NCBI RefSeq assembly: GCF_012927645.1
Contig: NZ_JABBMT010000016.1
Location: 1-64,000, forward strand
Direction: 5' to 3'
Length of the DNA stretch: 64,000 nt
DNA from: Pseudoalteromonas arctica
Lineage (GTDB): Bacteria; Pseudomonadota; Gammaproteobacteria; Enterobacterales; Alteromonadaceae
The position numbers were made by a program, and so were the translations under genes. The notes under the pieces are model-generated. The model was not told where the DNA came from. It did not search any database and saw nothing but the letters and a program-made list of their open reading frames with translations. Positions 1 to 9,458 of this stretch are shown here, one piece after another (position 1 is the stretch's first letter; the number at the start of each line of letters is the position of its first letter).

Positions 1-72
1 TAAGTTTTACTCGACTCACTGAGTAGCTCGTGCCTCGCTATGCGTTGCGCTCTGCCGTCTCAGTGGGGTCGC

Positions 73-100
73 ATTATAGGGAGAACAGATTTTAACGCAA
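73..100 (-). promoter_or_regulatory. Strong leftward promoter of rRNA/tRNA type
   Basis: On the minus strand there is a -35 box TTGCGT (95-100), a 16-base spacer and a perfect -10 box TATAAT (73-78), followed at once by the GC-rich discriminator GCGACCCC. The bases upstream of the -35 (about 101-130) are A/T tracts, as in an UP element. This layout is typical of stringently controlled stable-RNA promoters. Transcription would start near position 66 and run off the left edge. The first 60 transcribed bases can form a stem (CACTGAG, 59-65 with 17-23). The gene it drives is outside the window, so an rRNA or tRNA operon is an inference. Confidence 0.6.
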
Positions 101-214
101 GCGTTTTTTTAAGAAAACTTGAAATAACATGCTGTTCGTTCACTATTCATGCCAAACACTACAAAATACATACTTATTTTACGTTTTAATAACTTTATTA
201 AGTAATTTAATCTA

Positions 215-244
215 AAAAACCCAGTGAAAATCACTGGGCTTTTA
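215..244 (-). terminator. Rho-independent terminator of rph-pyrE
   Basis: The inverted repeat CCCAGTGA/TCACTGGG has a 3-4 base loop. On the minus strand it is followed by a run of T residues, 27 bases after the pyrE stop codon. Confidence 0.85.
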
Positions 245-270
245 TTAAATAACGATTGAACAAAGTTTAA

Positions 271-915
271 TTAAGTTATGCCGTATTGCTCACGATAAGC
301 TTTAACTGCCTCTAAATGTTCACCCATTGTACCTTTGCTTTCAAGGTAACGAATAAGATCGGCAAGTTTTACTATTGAAATTACTTTAGTTCCAAAGTCA
401 CGTTCTACTTCTTGAATTGCAGACAGTTCGGCTTTGCCTTTTTCTTGACGATCAAGAGCTATCAATACACCACTTAGATCCGCACCATTTTCTGCAATAA
501 TTTCCATAGACTCACGAATTGCTGTGCCAGCAGTGATCACGTCATCTACCAACATGATTTTGCCTTTTAGCTCAGAGCCTACTAATGTGCCGCCTTCACC
601 ATGTGCTTTCTTCTCTTTACGGTTAAAGCAGTAAGGCACATCTTTATTGTGATGATCTGCAAGTGCAACAGCAGTCGTTGTTGCAATTGGAATACCTTTA
701 TAAGCAGGACCAAATAAAACATCGTAGTCAATACCCGCGTCTTCAAGGGCCGCAGCATAAAAACGACCAAGACGAGCAAGGTCACGCCCGGTGTTAAATA
801 AACCCGCATTAAAAAAGTAAGGGCTAGTACGGCCTGATTTTAAAGTAAACTCGCCAAATTTAAGCACCTGCTTTTCAAGGGCAAATTCAATAAACTCTAT
901 TTGATAATCTTTCAT
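271..915 (-). CDS. pyrE: Orotate phosphoribosyltransferase PyrE
   Basis: PyrE transfers phosphoribose from PRPP to orotate to give OMP, the fifth step of cytosolic UMP synthesis. The 214-residue protein matches the usual length of about 213. The PRPP-binding loop [10 protein letters not shown] lies at about residues 123-132, and FGPAYKGIP at about 68-76 is the typical orotate/PRPP site. I start it at the ATG at 915 ([11 protein letters not shown]), because the 17 extra residues of the longer frame reach back into rph and have no counterpart in the family. It lies 22 bases downstream of rph, so the two form an operon as in E. coli. The gap is too short for the UTP-sensing attenuator known between E. 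coli rph and pyrE. Confidence 0.97.
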   Translation of the reverse strand: MKDYQIEFIEFALEKQVLKFGEFTLKSGRTSPYFFNAGLFNTGRDLARLGRFYAAALEDAGIDYDVLFGPAYKGIPIATTTAVALADHHNKDVPYCFNRKEKKAHGEGGTLVGSELKGKIMLVDDVITAGTAIRESMEIIAENGADLSGVLIALDRQEKGKAELSAIQEVERDFGTKVISIVKLADLIRYLESKGTMGEHLEAVKAYREQYGIT

Positions 916-937
916 TACTATTAAACCTATTACTTTA

Positions 938-1651
938 TTAAGCGAGTGCTTGCTTCTGAACGTCAATGATTTCGCGAATTGAATGTTTAGCTAAAGTTAG
1001 CAGCTCATCAAGCTCATCAAACGAAAACGGTTCGCCCTCGGCAGTCCCTTGCACTTCAATAATTTTACCTGTTTCGGTCAATATTACGTTCATATCTGTT
1101 TCAGCGTCAGAATCTTCTAAGTATTCTAAATCGCTAATAGCTTGACCTTTATAGATACCAACCGAGATTGCAGCGATCATAAATTTAAGTGGGTTTGAGT
1201 TAATCATACCTTTACTACGCATATGGGTAAGCGCATCGACTAGAGCAACACAAGCACCACTGATTGATGCAGTACGAGTTCCGCCATCAGCTTGAATCAC
1301 ATCACAATCGATTGTAATCGTGTTCTCACCTAGCGCTTTTAAATCAACTGCGGCACGTAGTGCGCGTGCAATTAAACGTTGAATTTCCATAGTACGACCG
1401 CTTTGCTTGCCTCGCGCCGCTTCACGGCCATTTCGGGTATGGGTAGAGCGCGGTAGCATACCGTACTCAGCTGTGATCCAGCCTTTACCTTGGCCTTTCA
1501 TAAAACGCGGTACACCTGATTCAACAGTGGCTGTACAAAGTACTTTAGTGTTTCCAAATTCAACCAACACTGAGCCTTCAGCATGCAAAGTGTAATTACG
1601 TGTAAATGTAACCGGTCTAATTTGGTTAGGTGTTCTTTCACTTGGACGCAT
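938..1651 (-). CDS. rph: Ribonuclease PH
   Basis: RNase PH is a phosphorolytic 3'-to-5' exoribonuclease that trims tRNA 3' ends and acts in RNA decay. The 237-residue protein starts [14 protein letters not shown] and carries the family core, including the stretch around [19 protein letters not shown] and the [16 protein letters not shown] region that holds the phosphate-binding and catalytic acidic residues. The C-terminus is full length, unlike the frameshifted rph of E. coli K-12. It is the first gene of the rph-pyrE operon and diverges from yicC across a 178-base gap. Confidence 0.97.
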   Translation of the reverse strand: MRPSERTPNQIRPVTFTRNYTLHAEGSVLVEFGNTKVLCTATVESGVPRFMKGQGKGWITAEYGMLPRSTHTRNGREAARGKQSGRTMEIQRLIARALRAAVDLKALGENTITIDCDVIQADGGTRTASISGACVALVDALTHMRSKGMINSNPLKFMIAAISVGIYKGQAISDLEYLEDSDAETDMNVILTETGKIIEVQGTAEGEPFSFDELDELLTLAKHSIREIIDVQKQALA

Positions 1652-1785
1652 TCACGATCCCCTTAATTCAGAATTTCCCACATTATATGTATATATAGCT
1701 GTAGATGCCATGCTGATTTAAACAAAAGCAAATTGTAAAATTCGCAGCAACAAAAATTTCCGCTAGAGCTTAACCAGTGTTACGG

Positions 1786-1791
1786 TATAAT
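1786..1791 (+). promoter_or_regulatory. Candidate -10 box for yicC
   Basis: A perfect TATAAT lies 39 bases upstream of the yicC start. I could not find a convincing -35 at 16-18 bases, so this is a weak call. Confidence 0.35.
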
Positions 1792-1829
1792 CACTTTTAA
1801 AATTGTTTAATAAAACTAGGAAACCATCC

Positions 1830-2690
1830 ATGATCCACAGTATGACTGCTTACGCGCGTCGCGAAATAAAAGGCGATTGGGGCACTGGCACCTGGGAAGT
1901 TCGTTCAGTAAACCAACGTTACCTTGAAACCTTTATCCGCGCACCTGAGCAATTTCGTGGCATGGAGCCGGTTATTCGTGAACGCTTACGGAAACACTTA
2001 CAACGCGGTAAGGTCGAAGTATTTTTAAAGTTTGTTGCAAATCCTGCCCATGTTGGTGAGCTTTCGATCAATGAAGCATTAGCAGCGCAACTTATTAATA
2101 GTGCTAAATGGGTGCAACAACAAAGTAATGGTGATATTAACCCTGTTGATATCTTACGCTGGCCTGGTGTTATGGAAGCTGAAGAACTAGATATGGACAG
2201 AGTTAACACCACACTCATTGCTGGTTTTGATCAAGTGATTGAAGATTTTAAATCTGCACGTGGTGATGAAGGCGCTAATCTTGAAGAAATGATAGCCACT
2301 CGTCTTGATGCTATTTTAGAACAAGTAGCGATTGTTGAAACTCACATGCCGGAAATAGCTAAATGGCAACGTGAAAAACTCGCTCAAAAATTAGCAGATT
2401 TAACTACTAATATTGACGAATCACGCCTTGAGCAAGAGCTTATCTACCTTGCGCAAAAACAAGATGTAGCTGAAGAACTAGACCGCTTAAAATCACACAT
2501 TAAAGAAACTAAAAAAATCCTTAAAAAAGGCGGCGCATGTGGCCGTCGTTTAGACTTTATGATGCAAGAATTTAACCGCGAAGCAAATACCCTCGCCTCT
2601 AAATCAATCAATAGCGACATTACCAATGCAGCGGTAGAGCTTAAAGTATTGATTGAACAAATGCGTGAGCAGATCCAGAATATAGAATAA
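1830..2690 (+). CDS. yicC: YicC family endoribonuclease
   Basis: The 286-residue protein matches E. coli YicC (287). It starts MIHSMTAYARRE, the conserved N-terminus of the family, and keeps the conserved C-terminal segment GRRLDFMMQEFNREANTLASK. YicC-family proteins have been reported as endoribonucleases that help degrade small RNAs such as RyhB, and the C-terminal DUF1732 domain carries the conserved acidic residues. I use the ATG at 1830, because the upstream nine residues (from 1803) are not conserved. It stands alone between the divergent rph and gmk. Confidence 0.93.
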   Translation: MIHSMTAYARREIKGDWGTGTWEVRSVNQRYLETFIRAPEQFRGMEPVIRERLRKHLQRGKVEVFLKFVANPAHVGELSINEALAAQLINSAKWVQQQSNGDINPVDILRWPGVMEAEELDMDRVNTTLIAGFDQVIEDFKSARGDEGANLEEMIATRLDAILEQVAIVETHMPEIAKWQREKLAQKLADLTTNIDESRLEQELIYLAQKQDVAEELDRLKSHIKETKKILKKGGACGRRLDFMMQEFNREANTLASKSINSDITNAAVELKVLIEQMREQIQNIE

Positions 2691-2707
2691 GTGTTTCTTT
2701 GCTCAAC

Positions 2708-2737
2708 TTGAGCAGTGTTTAGTTATTAAAGTATAAT
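2708..2737 (+). promoter_or_regulatory. Probable gmk promoter
   Basis: TTGAGC (2708-2713), an 18-base spacer and TATAAT (2732-2737) give a good sigma-70 promoter just after the yicC stop. A hairpin follows within the predicted transcript. Confidence 0.55.
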
Positions 2738-2748
2738 GGTGTTATCTA

Positions 2749-2776
2749 AGGCTTGAGTTACTCGTAACTCAAGCCT
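2749..2776 (+). terminator. Hairpin between yicC and gmk
   Basis: A perfect 12-base stem (AGGCTTGAGTTA paired with its complement, 4-base loop) is followed by a T-rich stretch. It can terminate yicC. Because it lies downstream of the probable gmk promoter, it may also act as a leader hairpin of gmk. Confidence 0.6.
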
Positions 2777-2802
2777 ATTTATTTTTAGTAGAGAACAAAA
2801 CC

Positions 2803-3423
2803 ATGACGCAAATTCGCGGAAACTTATTTATATTATCGGCACCATCTGGTGCAGGTAAATCAAGCTTAATCAATGCATTGCTAGCAAAGCACAGTGATAT
2901 GAAAGTATCTGTTTCGCACACTACTCGCTCGCCTCGTCCGGGTGAAGCAAATGGCGTACATTACCATTTTGTAAATGTTGATGAATTCAAATCATTAATT
3001 GAAAAAAATGATTTTTTTGAATGGGCGCAAGTATTCGATAATTACTACGGTACATCAAAGCAAGCTATTGAAGAGCAGCTTGCAGCCGGTATTGATGTAT
3101 TTTTAGATATTGATTGGCAAGGCGCACGTCAAGTTCGTGACTTGGTCGCTGATGTTGAAACCATTTTTATCCTCCCACCGTCAAAAGTTGAGCTTGAAGC
3201 ACGCTTAAATAATCGCGGTCAAGATTCACAAGAAATCATTGCTGGTCGTATGGCAAAAGCACAATCTGAAACATCTCATTACAATGAATATGACTATCTC
3301 GTGGTTAACGATGATTTTGCAACTGCGTTGAAGGAAATTGAGACGATCGTATTGGCAAAACGCTTATCGTTACATAGCCAAGCTATTCGCCATCAAGATT
3401 TACTCGTAGACTTACTGCGTTAA
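2803..3423 (+). CDS. gmk: Guanylate kinase
   Basis: Guanylate kinase phosphorylates GMP to GDP with ATP. The 206 residues match the family length. The P-loop [10 protein letters not shown] lies at about residues 12-21, and the GMP-binding region includes [11 protein letters not shown] (about 38-48) and the [10 protein letters not shown] segment. It leads the gmk-rpoZ-spoT group, which couples guanine nucleotide supply to (p)ppGpp turnover, although each gene here has its own intergenic gap. Confidence 0.97.
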   Translation: MTQIRGNLFILSAPSGAGKSSLINALLAKHSDMKVSVSHTTRSPRPGEANGVHYHFVNVDEFKSLIEKNDFFEWAQVFDNYYGTSKQAIEEQLAAGIDVFLDIDWQGARQVRDLVADVETIFILPPSKVELEARLNNRGQDSQEIIAGRMAKAQSETSHYNEYDYLVVNDDFATALKEIETIVLAKRLSLHSQAIRHQDLLVDLLR

Positions 3424-3476
3424 ATCCTAATTTGGGTTCAGTAAGTATTTTATTTGTTTAAATTAACCACAAGCTA

Positions 3477-3505
3477 TTGGCGAATCTGACTCGGTGCAGT
3501 AAACT
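3477..3505 (+). promoter_or_regulatory. Probable rpoZ promoter
   Basis: TTGGCG (3477-3482), a 17-base spacer and TAAACT (3500-3505) lie 36 bases upstream of the rpoZ start. Confidence 0.45.
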
Positions 3506-3540
3506 ACGTCTTTGCTTAAAAATTTATTTGGAGTGCTAAG

Positions 3541-3816
3541 ATGGCTCGCGTAACTGTTGAAGATGCAGTAGATGCAATTGGTAATCGTTTTGACTTAATT
3601 TTAGTTGCGGCTCGTCGTGCCCGTCAAATCGCAGTTGGTGGTAAAAAACCATTCGTTGATCCTGAAAACGATAAACCAACAGTTGTTGCTTTACGTGAAA
3701 TTGAACTTGGTTTAGTAGATAGCTCATCAATGGATCTTATTGATCGTGAAGAGCAACAACACCAAGAAGCAGCTGAAATGGCTGCAGTTGCAGCAATTGT
3801 AGGCGGCAATCAATAA
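3541..3816 (+). CDS. rpoZ: RNA polymerase omega subunit
   Basis: Omega helps assemble the beta' subunit and forms part of a ppGpp-binding site on RNA polymerase. The 91-residue protein has the conserved start [20 protein letters not shown] and the stretch [11 protein letters not shown]. It is preceded by a good Shine-Dalgarno (GGAG). It sits between gmk and spoT, the usual gammaproteobacterial order. Confidence 0.97.
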   Translation: MARVTVEDAVDAIGNRFDLILVAARRARQIAVGGKKPFVDPENDKPTVVALREIELGLVDSSSMDLIDREEQQHQEAAEMAAVAAIVGGNQ

Positions 3817-3838
3817 TCTGACATCCTTGTCTGATTTA

Positions 3839-3873
3839 GCCAACGGCGTAGTATTTCTACTCTAGCCGTTGGC
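3839..3873 (+). terminator. Hairpin between rpoZ and spoT
   Basis: GCCAACGGC pairs with GCCGTTGGC, with an inner GTAG/CTAC stem. No clear T-run follows, so it may only partly terminate or may protect the rpoZ mRNA end. Confidence 0.5.
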
Positions 3874-3944
3874 AATCCCTTCTTTTCATCGTATATTCTT
3901 AACATACCGTTACCTATTTGCTTCACGAGAACATTGGAGTGTGA

Positions 3945-6050
3945 ATGTATCTTTTTGAAGGTCTAAAAAAGAAAATATCAGAATACTTACCTGCTGCTGA
4001 TGTAGAGCTGGTACAAAAAGCCTATGTGGTAGCCCGAGAGGCCCATGAGGGTCAAACTCGCTCAAGTGGCGAACCTTACATTACCCACCCTGTTGAAGTA
4101 AGCCAAATTCTGGCTGGTATGCATTTAGATCACGAAACGTTAATGGCTGCATTAATGCATGATGTGATTGAAGACACCGACTTTAGCCAACAAGATTTAG
4201 CCGAAATTTTTGGCGAGACAGTCGCTGAATTAGTTGAAGGCGTAAGTAAACTTGATAAGCTCAGCTTTAAAGATAAAAAAGAATTTCAAGCTGAAAACTA
4301 CCGAAAAATGATTATGGCAATGACACAAGATATTCGTGTTATTTTAATCAAACTTGCTGATCGTACTCATAATATGCGTACTCTTGGGGCATTACGTCCT
4401 GACAAACGCAGGCGTATTGCCCGCGAAACGTTAGAGATCTATGCGCCGATCGCTAATCGTTTAGGCATTCACGATATTAAAAATGAGTTAGAGGATTTAG
4501 GTTTTCAAGCCCTCTACCCGATGCGTCACCGCGCTTTAAAGTCAGAGGTTGCCAAAGCCCGTGGCAACCGTAAAGAAGTCATTTCAAATATCCAAACCGA
4601 GCTAACATCACGTCTTGAAGAAGCTGGCATTACAGCTACTGTTTCTGGGCGCGAAAAACACTTATATAGTATTTATAAAAAAATGCTCAATAAAGAGTTA
4701 CTATTTAATGAAGTCATGGATATTTACGCATTTAGAATTGCAGTTGATTCAATGGATACCTGCTATCGCGTACTTGGCGTTGCCCATAATTTATATAAGC
4801 CAATCGAAACGCGCTTTAAAGATTATATAGCAGTACCTAAAACTAATGGTTATCAATCATTGCATTCCTCATTAGTTGGTCCACATGGCATCCCTGTTGA
4901 GATCCAAATTCGTACTCACGATATGGACCATATGGCAGATAAAGGGGTTGCTGCGCATTGGATGTATAAAAAATCGGGGGATAGCGCAGGCCATACTGCA
5001 CAACAACGTGCACGTCAGTGGATGCAAAGTTTGTTGGAATTACAACAAAGTGCAGGATCATCATTTGAATTTGTTGAAAACGTTAAAACAGAGCTATTCC
5101 CAGAAGAAATTTACGTGTTTACTCCTGATGGCCGTATAGTTGAGCTACCTATGGGTGCAACCGCCGTTGATTTTGCATACGCGGTCCATACCGATGTTGG
5201 TAATACCTGCGTGGGTGCACGCGTTAACCGTAAACCTCACCCATTAAGTAAAGCATTAGACACAGGCCAAACAGTTGAAGTGATTACCAGCTCAGGTGCA
5301 CACCCTAATGCAACGTGGTTAAACTTTATTGTTACCGGTAAAGCACGTTTAGGTATTCGCAATTACCTGAAGAGCCAACATCATGAAGAAGCTTTATTAC
5401 TTGGCCGTCGCTTACTCGACTCAGCTTTAGGTGAAACTAAGTTTGATGATCTGCCTGACGAAAATATTAGTCGCGTATTAGCAGAACATGAACTCAATAC
5501 TGTATTAGAGCTATTAGTTGAGATTGGCTGCGGTAATTTAATGAGCATGTTGATCGCACGCCGCTTATTACAAAATGACACTGATGATTTAGGCGATATG
5601 GCTAAAAATGCTAAAGCGACCATTATTGGTACTGAAGGCATGCTAGTTAACTATTCTAAATGCTGTCGACCAGTACCTGGGGATGCTATCACCGCACATA
5701 TAAGCCAAGGTAAAGGCATCACGGTACACCGCCAAGAATGTAAAAATATTCGCGGCTGGGAAACTGAACGCTCCAAGTACTTGGTTGTAAAATGGGATGA
5801 TAATCCTGAAAAAGAATATATTGCAGCACTGCGTGTGGAGATCATAAACCACCAAGGCGCACTCGCAAAACTAACCAATGTAGTAGCTACAACCCAAGCA
5901 AACATAGTGGAAATTGCCACAGATGAAAAAGAGAGTAATTTATACGTGATAGATTTAGGGATCACCGTGAAAAACCGTGTCCATGTTGCTAATATCATGC
6001 GCCGCATTCGCGTAATGCCTGATGTGCAAAAAGTCTATCGTAAAAAATAA
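3945..6050 (+). CDS. spoT: Bifunctional (p)ppGpp synthetase/hydrolase SpoT
   Basis: SpoT makes and degrades the alarmone (p)ppGpp. The 701-residue protein is close to E. coli SpoT (702). An intact HD hydrolase domain is visible (H48, H72-D73, then IEDT), so hydrolysis should work, unlike in RelA. The synthetase domain follows (GREKHLYSIYKKM and MDIYAFRI at about 226-265), then TGS at about residues 385-447 and a C-terminal ACT domain at about 620-701. The ATG at 3945 has GGAG nine bases upstream. It is followed 12 bases later by ridA, so the two are probably cotranscribed. Confidence 0.97.
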   Translation: MYLFEGLKKKISEYLPAADVELVQKAYVVAREAHEGQTRSSGEPYITHPVEVSQILAGMHLDHETLMAALMHDVIEDTDFSQQDLAEIFGETVAELVEGVSKLDKLSFKDKKEFQAENYRKMIMAMTQDIRVILIKLADRTHNMRTLGALRPDKRRRIARETLEIYAPIANRLGIHDIKNELEDLGFQALYPMRHRALKSEVAKARGNRKEVISNIQTELTSRLEEAGITATVSGREKHLYSIYKKMLNKELLFNEVMDIYAFRIAVDSMDTCYRVLGVAHNLYKPIETRFKDYIAVPKTNGYQSLHSSLVGPHGIPVEIQIRTHDMDHMADKGVAAHWMYKKSGDSAGHTAQQRARQWMQSLLELQQSAGSSFEFVENVKTELFPEEIYVFTPDGRIVELPMGATAVDFAYAVHTDVGNTCVGARVNRKPHPLSKALDTGQTVEVITSSGAHPNATWLNFIVTGKARLGIRNYLKSQHHEEALLLGRRLLDSALGETKFDDLPDENISRVLAEHELNTVLELLVEIGCGNLMSMLIARRLLQNDTDDLGDMAKNAKATIIGTEGMLVNYSKCCRPVPGDAITAHISQGKGITVHRQECKNIRGWETERSKYLVVKWDDNPEKEYIAALRVEIINHQGALAKLTNVVATTQANIVEIATDEKESNLYVIDLGITVKNRVHVANIMRRIRVMPDVQKVYRKK

Positions 6051-6062
6051 CATAGGATAATC

Positions 6063-6455
6063 ATGAATAAAGCATTTATTTCTACGGATCAAGCACCTGC
6101 TGCCATCGGCACTTATAGCCAAGCAGTAAAAGTTGGTACAGCAGTTTACTTATCGGGTCAAATTCCATTAGTTCCCGCAACGATGGAAGTGATCTCTGAA
6201 GATTTCGCAGAACAAACACATCAAGTATTTAAAAATATTAGTGCGGTATGTGAAGAAGCCGGCGGCAACATCCAAGACTTGGTAAAAGTTAACATCTATT
6301 TAACTGATCTATCTAACTTTGCAACGGTAAATGAAGTTATGAGCCAATACTTCAAAGCTCCTTATCCTGCTCGAGCAGCGATTGGCGTACGCGCATTACC
6401 AAAAAACGTGCAAGTTGAAATTGACGGTATTATGGAATTACCTTCAACAAATTAA
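6063..6455 (+). CDS. ridA: RidA family enamine/imine deaminase
   Basis: RidA hydrolyses reactive 2-aminoacrylate and related enamines released by PLP enzymes. The 130-residue protein carries the YjgF/RidA signature, including [20 protein letters not shown] and the catalytic arginine region [15 protein letters not shown], and ends [10 protein letters not shown]. It follows spoT by 12 bases, an arrangement common in gammaproteobacteria. Confidence 0.95.
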   Translation: MNKAFISTDQAPAAIGTYSQAVKVGTAVYLSGQIPLVPATMEVISEDFAEQTHQVFKNISAVCEEAGGNIQDLVKVNIYLTDLSNFATVNEVMSQYFKAPYPARAAIGVRALPKNVQVEIDGIMELPSTN

Positions 6456-6464
6456 GCTTGCAGC

Positions 6465-6496
6465 AATACACCTAATCATTTATGCTTAGGTGTATT
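6465..6496 (+). terminator. Hairpin after spoT-ridA
   Basis: An 11-base perfect stem (AATACACCTAA and complement) with a 10-base loop lies nine bases after the ridA stop codon. The T-run is weak. Confidence 0.55.
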
Positions 6497-6610
6497 AACT
6501 CATCAGTTCCCTTTTCCTCGATCTTCTTGACAGTTATTCAAATATCTAGCACTCTATCCTTATATAATTATATAAAAACCTTTAACTTAAGTGTTGTAAA
6601 AGGATGATCC

Positions 6611-8215
6611 GTGTTTAAGCTTGCTCATAACGGTAATGTACTACTCGATGTTATAGAACATTCGCCGCCTAGTGCCGCTTTTGTTATTGAGGCTCTAGAA
6701 AAATCAACATTCTGTGAATGTCGCATAGACTATGATGCTATCAATGCTTTTTTTAAAGAGACTAGTAGCGAACGTAGTTTAGTTGTTGCCAGTAAGCATG
6801 ACGCCACCCTAACTGTTACACTCAGTGATGATAAAATGTTAGCCACAGGCGAACTTACACTCGCACAAGGTGGTAAAGTTTTAGCACTTGCACAAGCTAA
6901 ACAACAGCTGATCAAAGCTGGAGTTGCTCGGGGCTACAAACAAGCTTTTTTAGAGCAGCTGCTACAAAAACAATTTGAGTTACCCGCAGGCACTACCGTT
7001 AAAGGTATCCTCGCTAAAGGTCGCTTACCAGAAGACGGTAAATCCTCAAAATTACTCCCTCAAGTAAAGACTTTAAAAGAGCGTTTGCATACCCCTAAAC
7101 TGCGTGAAGATGGCACTGTTGATATGCGCGATTTTGGCAAATTAGCCAGCGTTGAACCCGGTACACTATTAGTTCGACAGCAACCAGCAACCTCTGGAAA
7201 AGAAGGTTTTACTGTAAAAGGTGATATCCTTCCGGCCAAAGCAGGAGAAAGTAGCCCGTTAGTTGCTGGTGAGGGCAGCGAAATATCAAAAACCAATCCT
7301 CTTGAATTAATCTCAACCATTGCGGGCGTGCCAGTCGAAATTCAAAATGGCATGCGCGTTGATGATATTTTTACTATTGGGGATGTCACAGTTAAAAGCG
7401 GCCATATAAACTTTGATGGCAGCATTATTGTCACTCACAATATAGAGCCTGGCATGAAAGTAACCGCAAAAGGCGATATAACTGTGATGGGGACAGTTGA
7501 ATCCGGAGAACTGACAGCGCAAGGTAATATCACCATAAAACAAGGTGTAATTGGCCACCAACTAGGTGATAAAACGCTTTCGTGTAAAATTATTTGTAAC
7601 GGTGATATTCATTTATCTCATGCTCAATATAGCTACCTTGAAGGTAATAATATTTTTATTGAGCGCCAAGCTAGCCACTGTGCAATGAAGGCGACTCAGC
7701 TTTTACAGATTGGCCAAACAGACAATCCACAAGGGAAGTTATTTGGTGGCGAGATCCTGGATGCCGGAATGATTATCGCTGGTGAAATTGGTAATGAATC
7801 TGGCGCTAAAATGCTCATCAACATGGTTGCTTCAGGAAAATCTGTTACTACTGAAACCGATGAATGCCTTAAAGAATTAGCTAAAACCGATGAACAATTA
7901 GATACACTGCAAGCAACGCTAGAAAAGGCCGATTTAGTAAAAGATTTAGATAAGAAAAAACTATTACTCGCTAAAATTGGGGCAACTCAGCAACATTATT
8001 GCCAACAAGCAGAGCAGCTAGAAAAACGCTTCACAACGCTAGAACAAAATCTATATGAACTACTTGATAATGCTAATTTAGCGGTCAATAAAAAATTGCA
8101 TTCTGGGGTCGAAATTCATATTTTCGATAAAGTATTAAGAACTAATCGCAGTTACCCTCCTTGTAACGTAAAACTGCAAGAAGGAAAAATAGAGATTGAA
8201 TTTAAAACCAGTTAA
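6611..8215 (+). CDS. FapA/DUF342 family protein
   Basis: The 534-residue protein has the DUF342 (FapA, flagellar assembly protein A) layout: an N-terminal alpha/beta region, a beta-helical core rich in short G-containing rungs (about residues 225-420, for example GDITVMGTVESGELTAQG), and a C-terminal coiled coil (about 425-500). It has no signal peptide or membrane segment, so it is probably cytoplasmic. Proteins of this family have been linked to flagellar or polar localisation in Vibrio. No flagellar gene lies nearby, and it is a single-gene unit. I use the GTG at 6611 with AAAGGATG just upstream. The family call is fairly secure; the function is not. Confidence 0.75.
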   Translation: MFKLAHNGNVLLDVIEHSPPSAAFVIEALEKSTFCECRIDYDAINAFFKETSSERSLVVASKHDATLTVTLSDDKMLATGELTLAQGGKVLALAQAKQQLIKAGVARGYKQAFLEQLLQKQFELPAGTTVKGILAKGRLPEDGKSSKLLPQVKTLKERLHTPKLREDGTVDMRDFGKLASVEPGTLLVRQQPATSGKEGFTVKGDILPAKAGESSPLVAGEGSEISKTNPLELISTIAGVPVEIQNGMRVDDIFTIGDVTVKSGHINFDGSIIVTHNIEPGMKVTAKGDITVMGTVESGELTAQGNITIKQGVIGHQLGDKTLSCKIICNGDIHLSHAQYSYLEGNNIFIERQASHCAMKATQLLQIGQTDNPQGKLFGGEILDAGMIIAGEIGNESGAKMLINMVASGKSVTTETDECLKELAKTDEQLDTLQATLEKADLVKDLDKKKLLLAKIGATQQHYCQQAEQLEKRFTTLEQNLYELLDNANLAVNKKLHSGVEIHIFDKVLRTNRSYPPCNVKLQEGKIEIEFKTS

Positions 8216-8224
8216 TCACAAGCA

Positions 8225-8254
8225 AATAGAGACTAACAGCTGATAGTCTCTATT
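8225..8254. terminator. Bidirectional terminator between the FapA-like gene and asnA
   Basis: AATAGAGACTA pairs perfectly with TAGTCTCTATT across an 8-base loop, between two convergent genes. Confidence 0.7.
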
Positions 8255-8264
8255 CTTGTCTACG

Positions 8265-9260
8265 TTATAAAATACCAACCACCTGCTGTTTTAACTCTTC
8301 AGGCCATACACTTACTTGCACTTGGCCGATGTGAGGTTTTTGTAATAACAACATCGCTAATCGAGATTGACCAATGCCACCACCGATTGTTTGTGGTAAT
8401 TTTTTAGCTAAAAGTTGCTTATGCCAATCAAATTCTAAACGTGCTTCATCCCCGGTAATTGCAAGCTGCGCAACTAATGCTTCTGGTGATACGCGAATAC
8501 CCATTGATGAAATTTCCAACGCATCTTCAAGCACAGGGTTCCACAGTAAAATATCACCATTTAAGCCACTGTATTGCTCGCAGGTCTGAGTCGACCAATC
8601 ATCGTAGTCAGGTGCGCGTACATCATGAATTTTACCATCGGCTAATGCGCCACCAATGCCTATCAAAAATACCGCACCATATTCTTGTGTAATCGCTTTT
8701 TCGCGCTGCTTGGCGGTAAAATCAGGGTACATTTGACGTAACTGCTCACTGTGTACAAAAGTAATATCAGCAGGTAGAAATGGTGATATACCAAATTCAT
8801 CAGCAACAAATTGCTCGGTTGCTTTTAAGCCTTTATACAAGGCTTGTACTGTTTCTTTTAACTTATCAAGAGAGCGCTCAGAACTGGCACAAATTACTTT
8901 CTCCCAATCCCACTGATCAACATAAACAGAATGTATGGGACTTAATGACGCTTCATCTGGGCGCAATGCTTTCATATGCGTGTATAACCCCTCGCCGACT
9001 GCAAAACCATGCTCAGCTAACGTTTTGCGCTTCCACTTAGCAAGCGAATGTACCACTTCAAATTGACTCGCTGGAATAGTTTTAACTGTTACCGCAACCG
9101 CATTTTCAGTGCCACTTAGGTTATCTTGGATACCATCGCCTACTCTTGCCAAAATAGGCGCTTGTACTTCAATTAACCCTAGCTGTTGTTCCAGTTGGTG
9201 TGAAAAATACTGTTTAACTTTACTAATTTGCAGCTGTTGCTGAATAAAGTGTGAACTCAT
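8265..9260 (-). CDS. asnA: Aspartate-ammonia ligase (asparagine synthetase A)
   Basis: AsnA makes asparagine from aspartate, ATP and ammonia. The 331-residue protein is almost the E. coli length (330) and is related to class II aminoacyl-tRNA synthetases. Visible family motifs are [19 protein letters not shown], the [14 protein letters not shown] stretch and the C-terminal [14 protein letters not shown] motif-3 region. I start it at MSSHFIQQQ (9260), because the five upstream residues of the longer frame are not conserved. It is divergent from asnC, whose product normally activates asnA when asparagine is scarce. Confidence 0.96.
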   Translation of the reverse strand: MSSHFIQQQLQISKVKQYFSHQLEQQLGLIEVQAPILARVGDGIQDNLSGTENAVAVTVKTIPASQFEVVHSLAKWKRKTLAEHGFAVGEGLYTHMKALRPDEASLSPIHSVYVDQWDWEKVICASSERSLDKLKETVQALYKGLKATEQFVADEFGISPFLPADITFVHSEQLRQMYPDFTAKQREKAITQEYGAVFLIGIGGALADGKIHDVRAPDYDDWSTQTCEQYSGLNGDILLWNPVLEDALEISSMGIRVSPEALVAQLAITGDEARLEFDWHKQLLAKKLPQTIGGGIGQSRLAMLLLQKPHIGQVQVSVWPEELKQQVVGIL

Positions 9261-9458
9261 AATAATTGGCCTCATTCCCAGTTATTGTTACTTGCATAAA
9301 TGCATGATTGCACTGTAAGCAACCATATCGTTAAAGCAATCCTCAATCATTTTGCACTTTAATTCAATAACCAATAACAAAAACACCTTTGATATATTAA
9401 TTTGATTAATTTAGTGGTATAAAAAATGATGGTTCAATAATTTAAAGATGATATTTAT

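Noticed and set aside
1679-1710. SOS box between rph and yicC
   Set aside because: The alternating TATATA stretch lacks the CTGT and ACAG half-sites at the right spacing.
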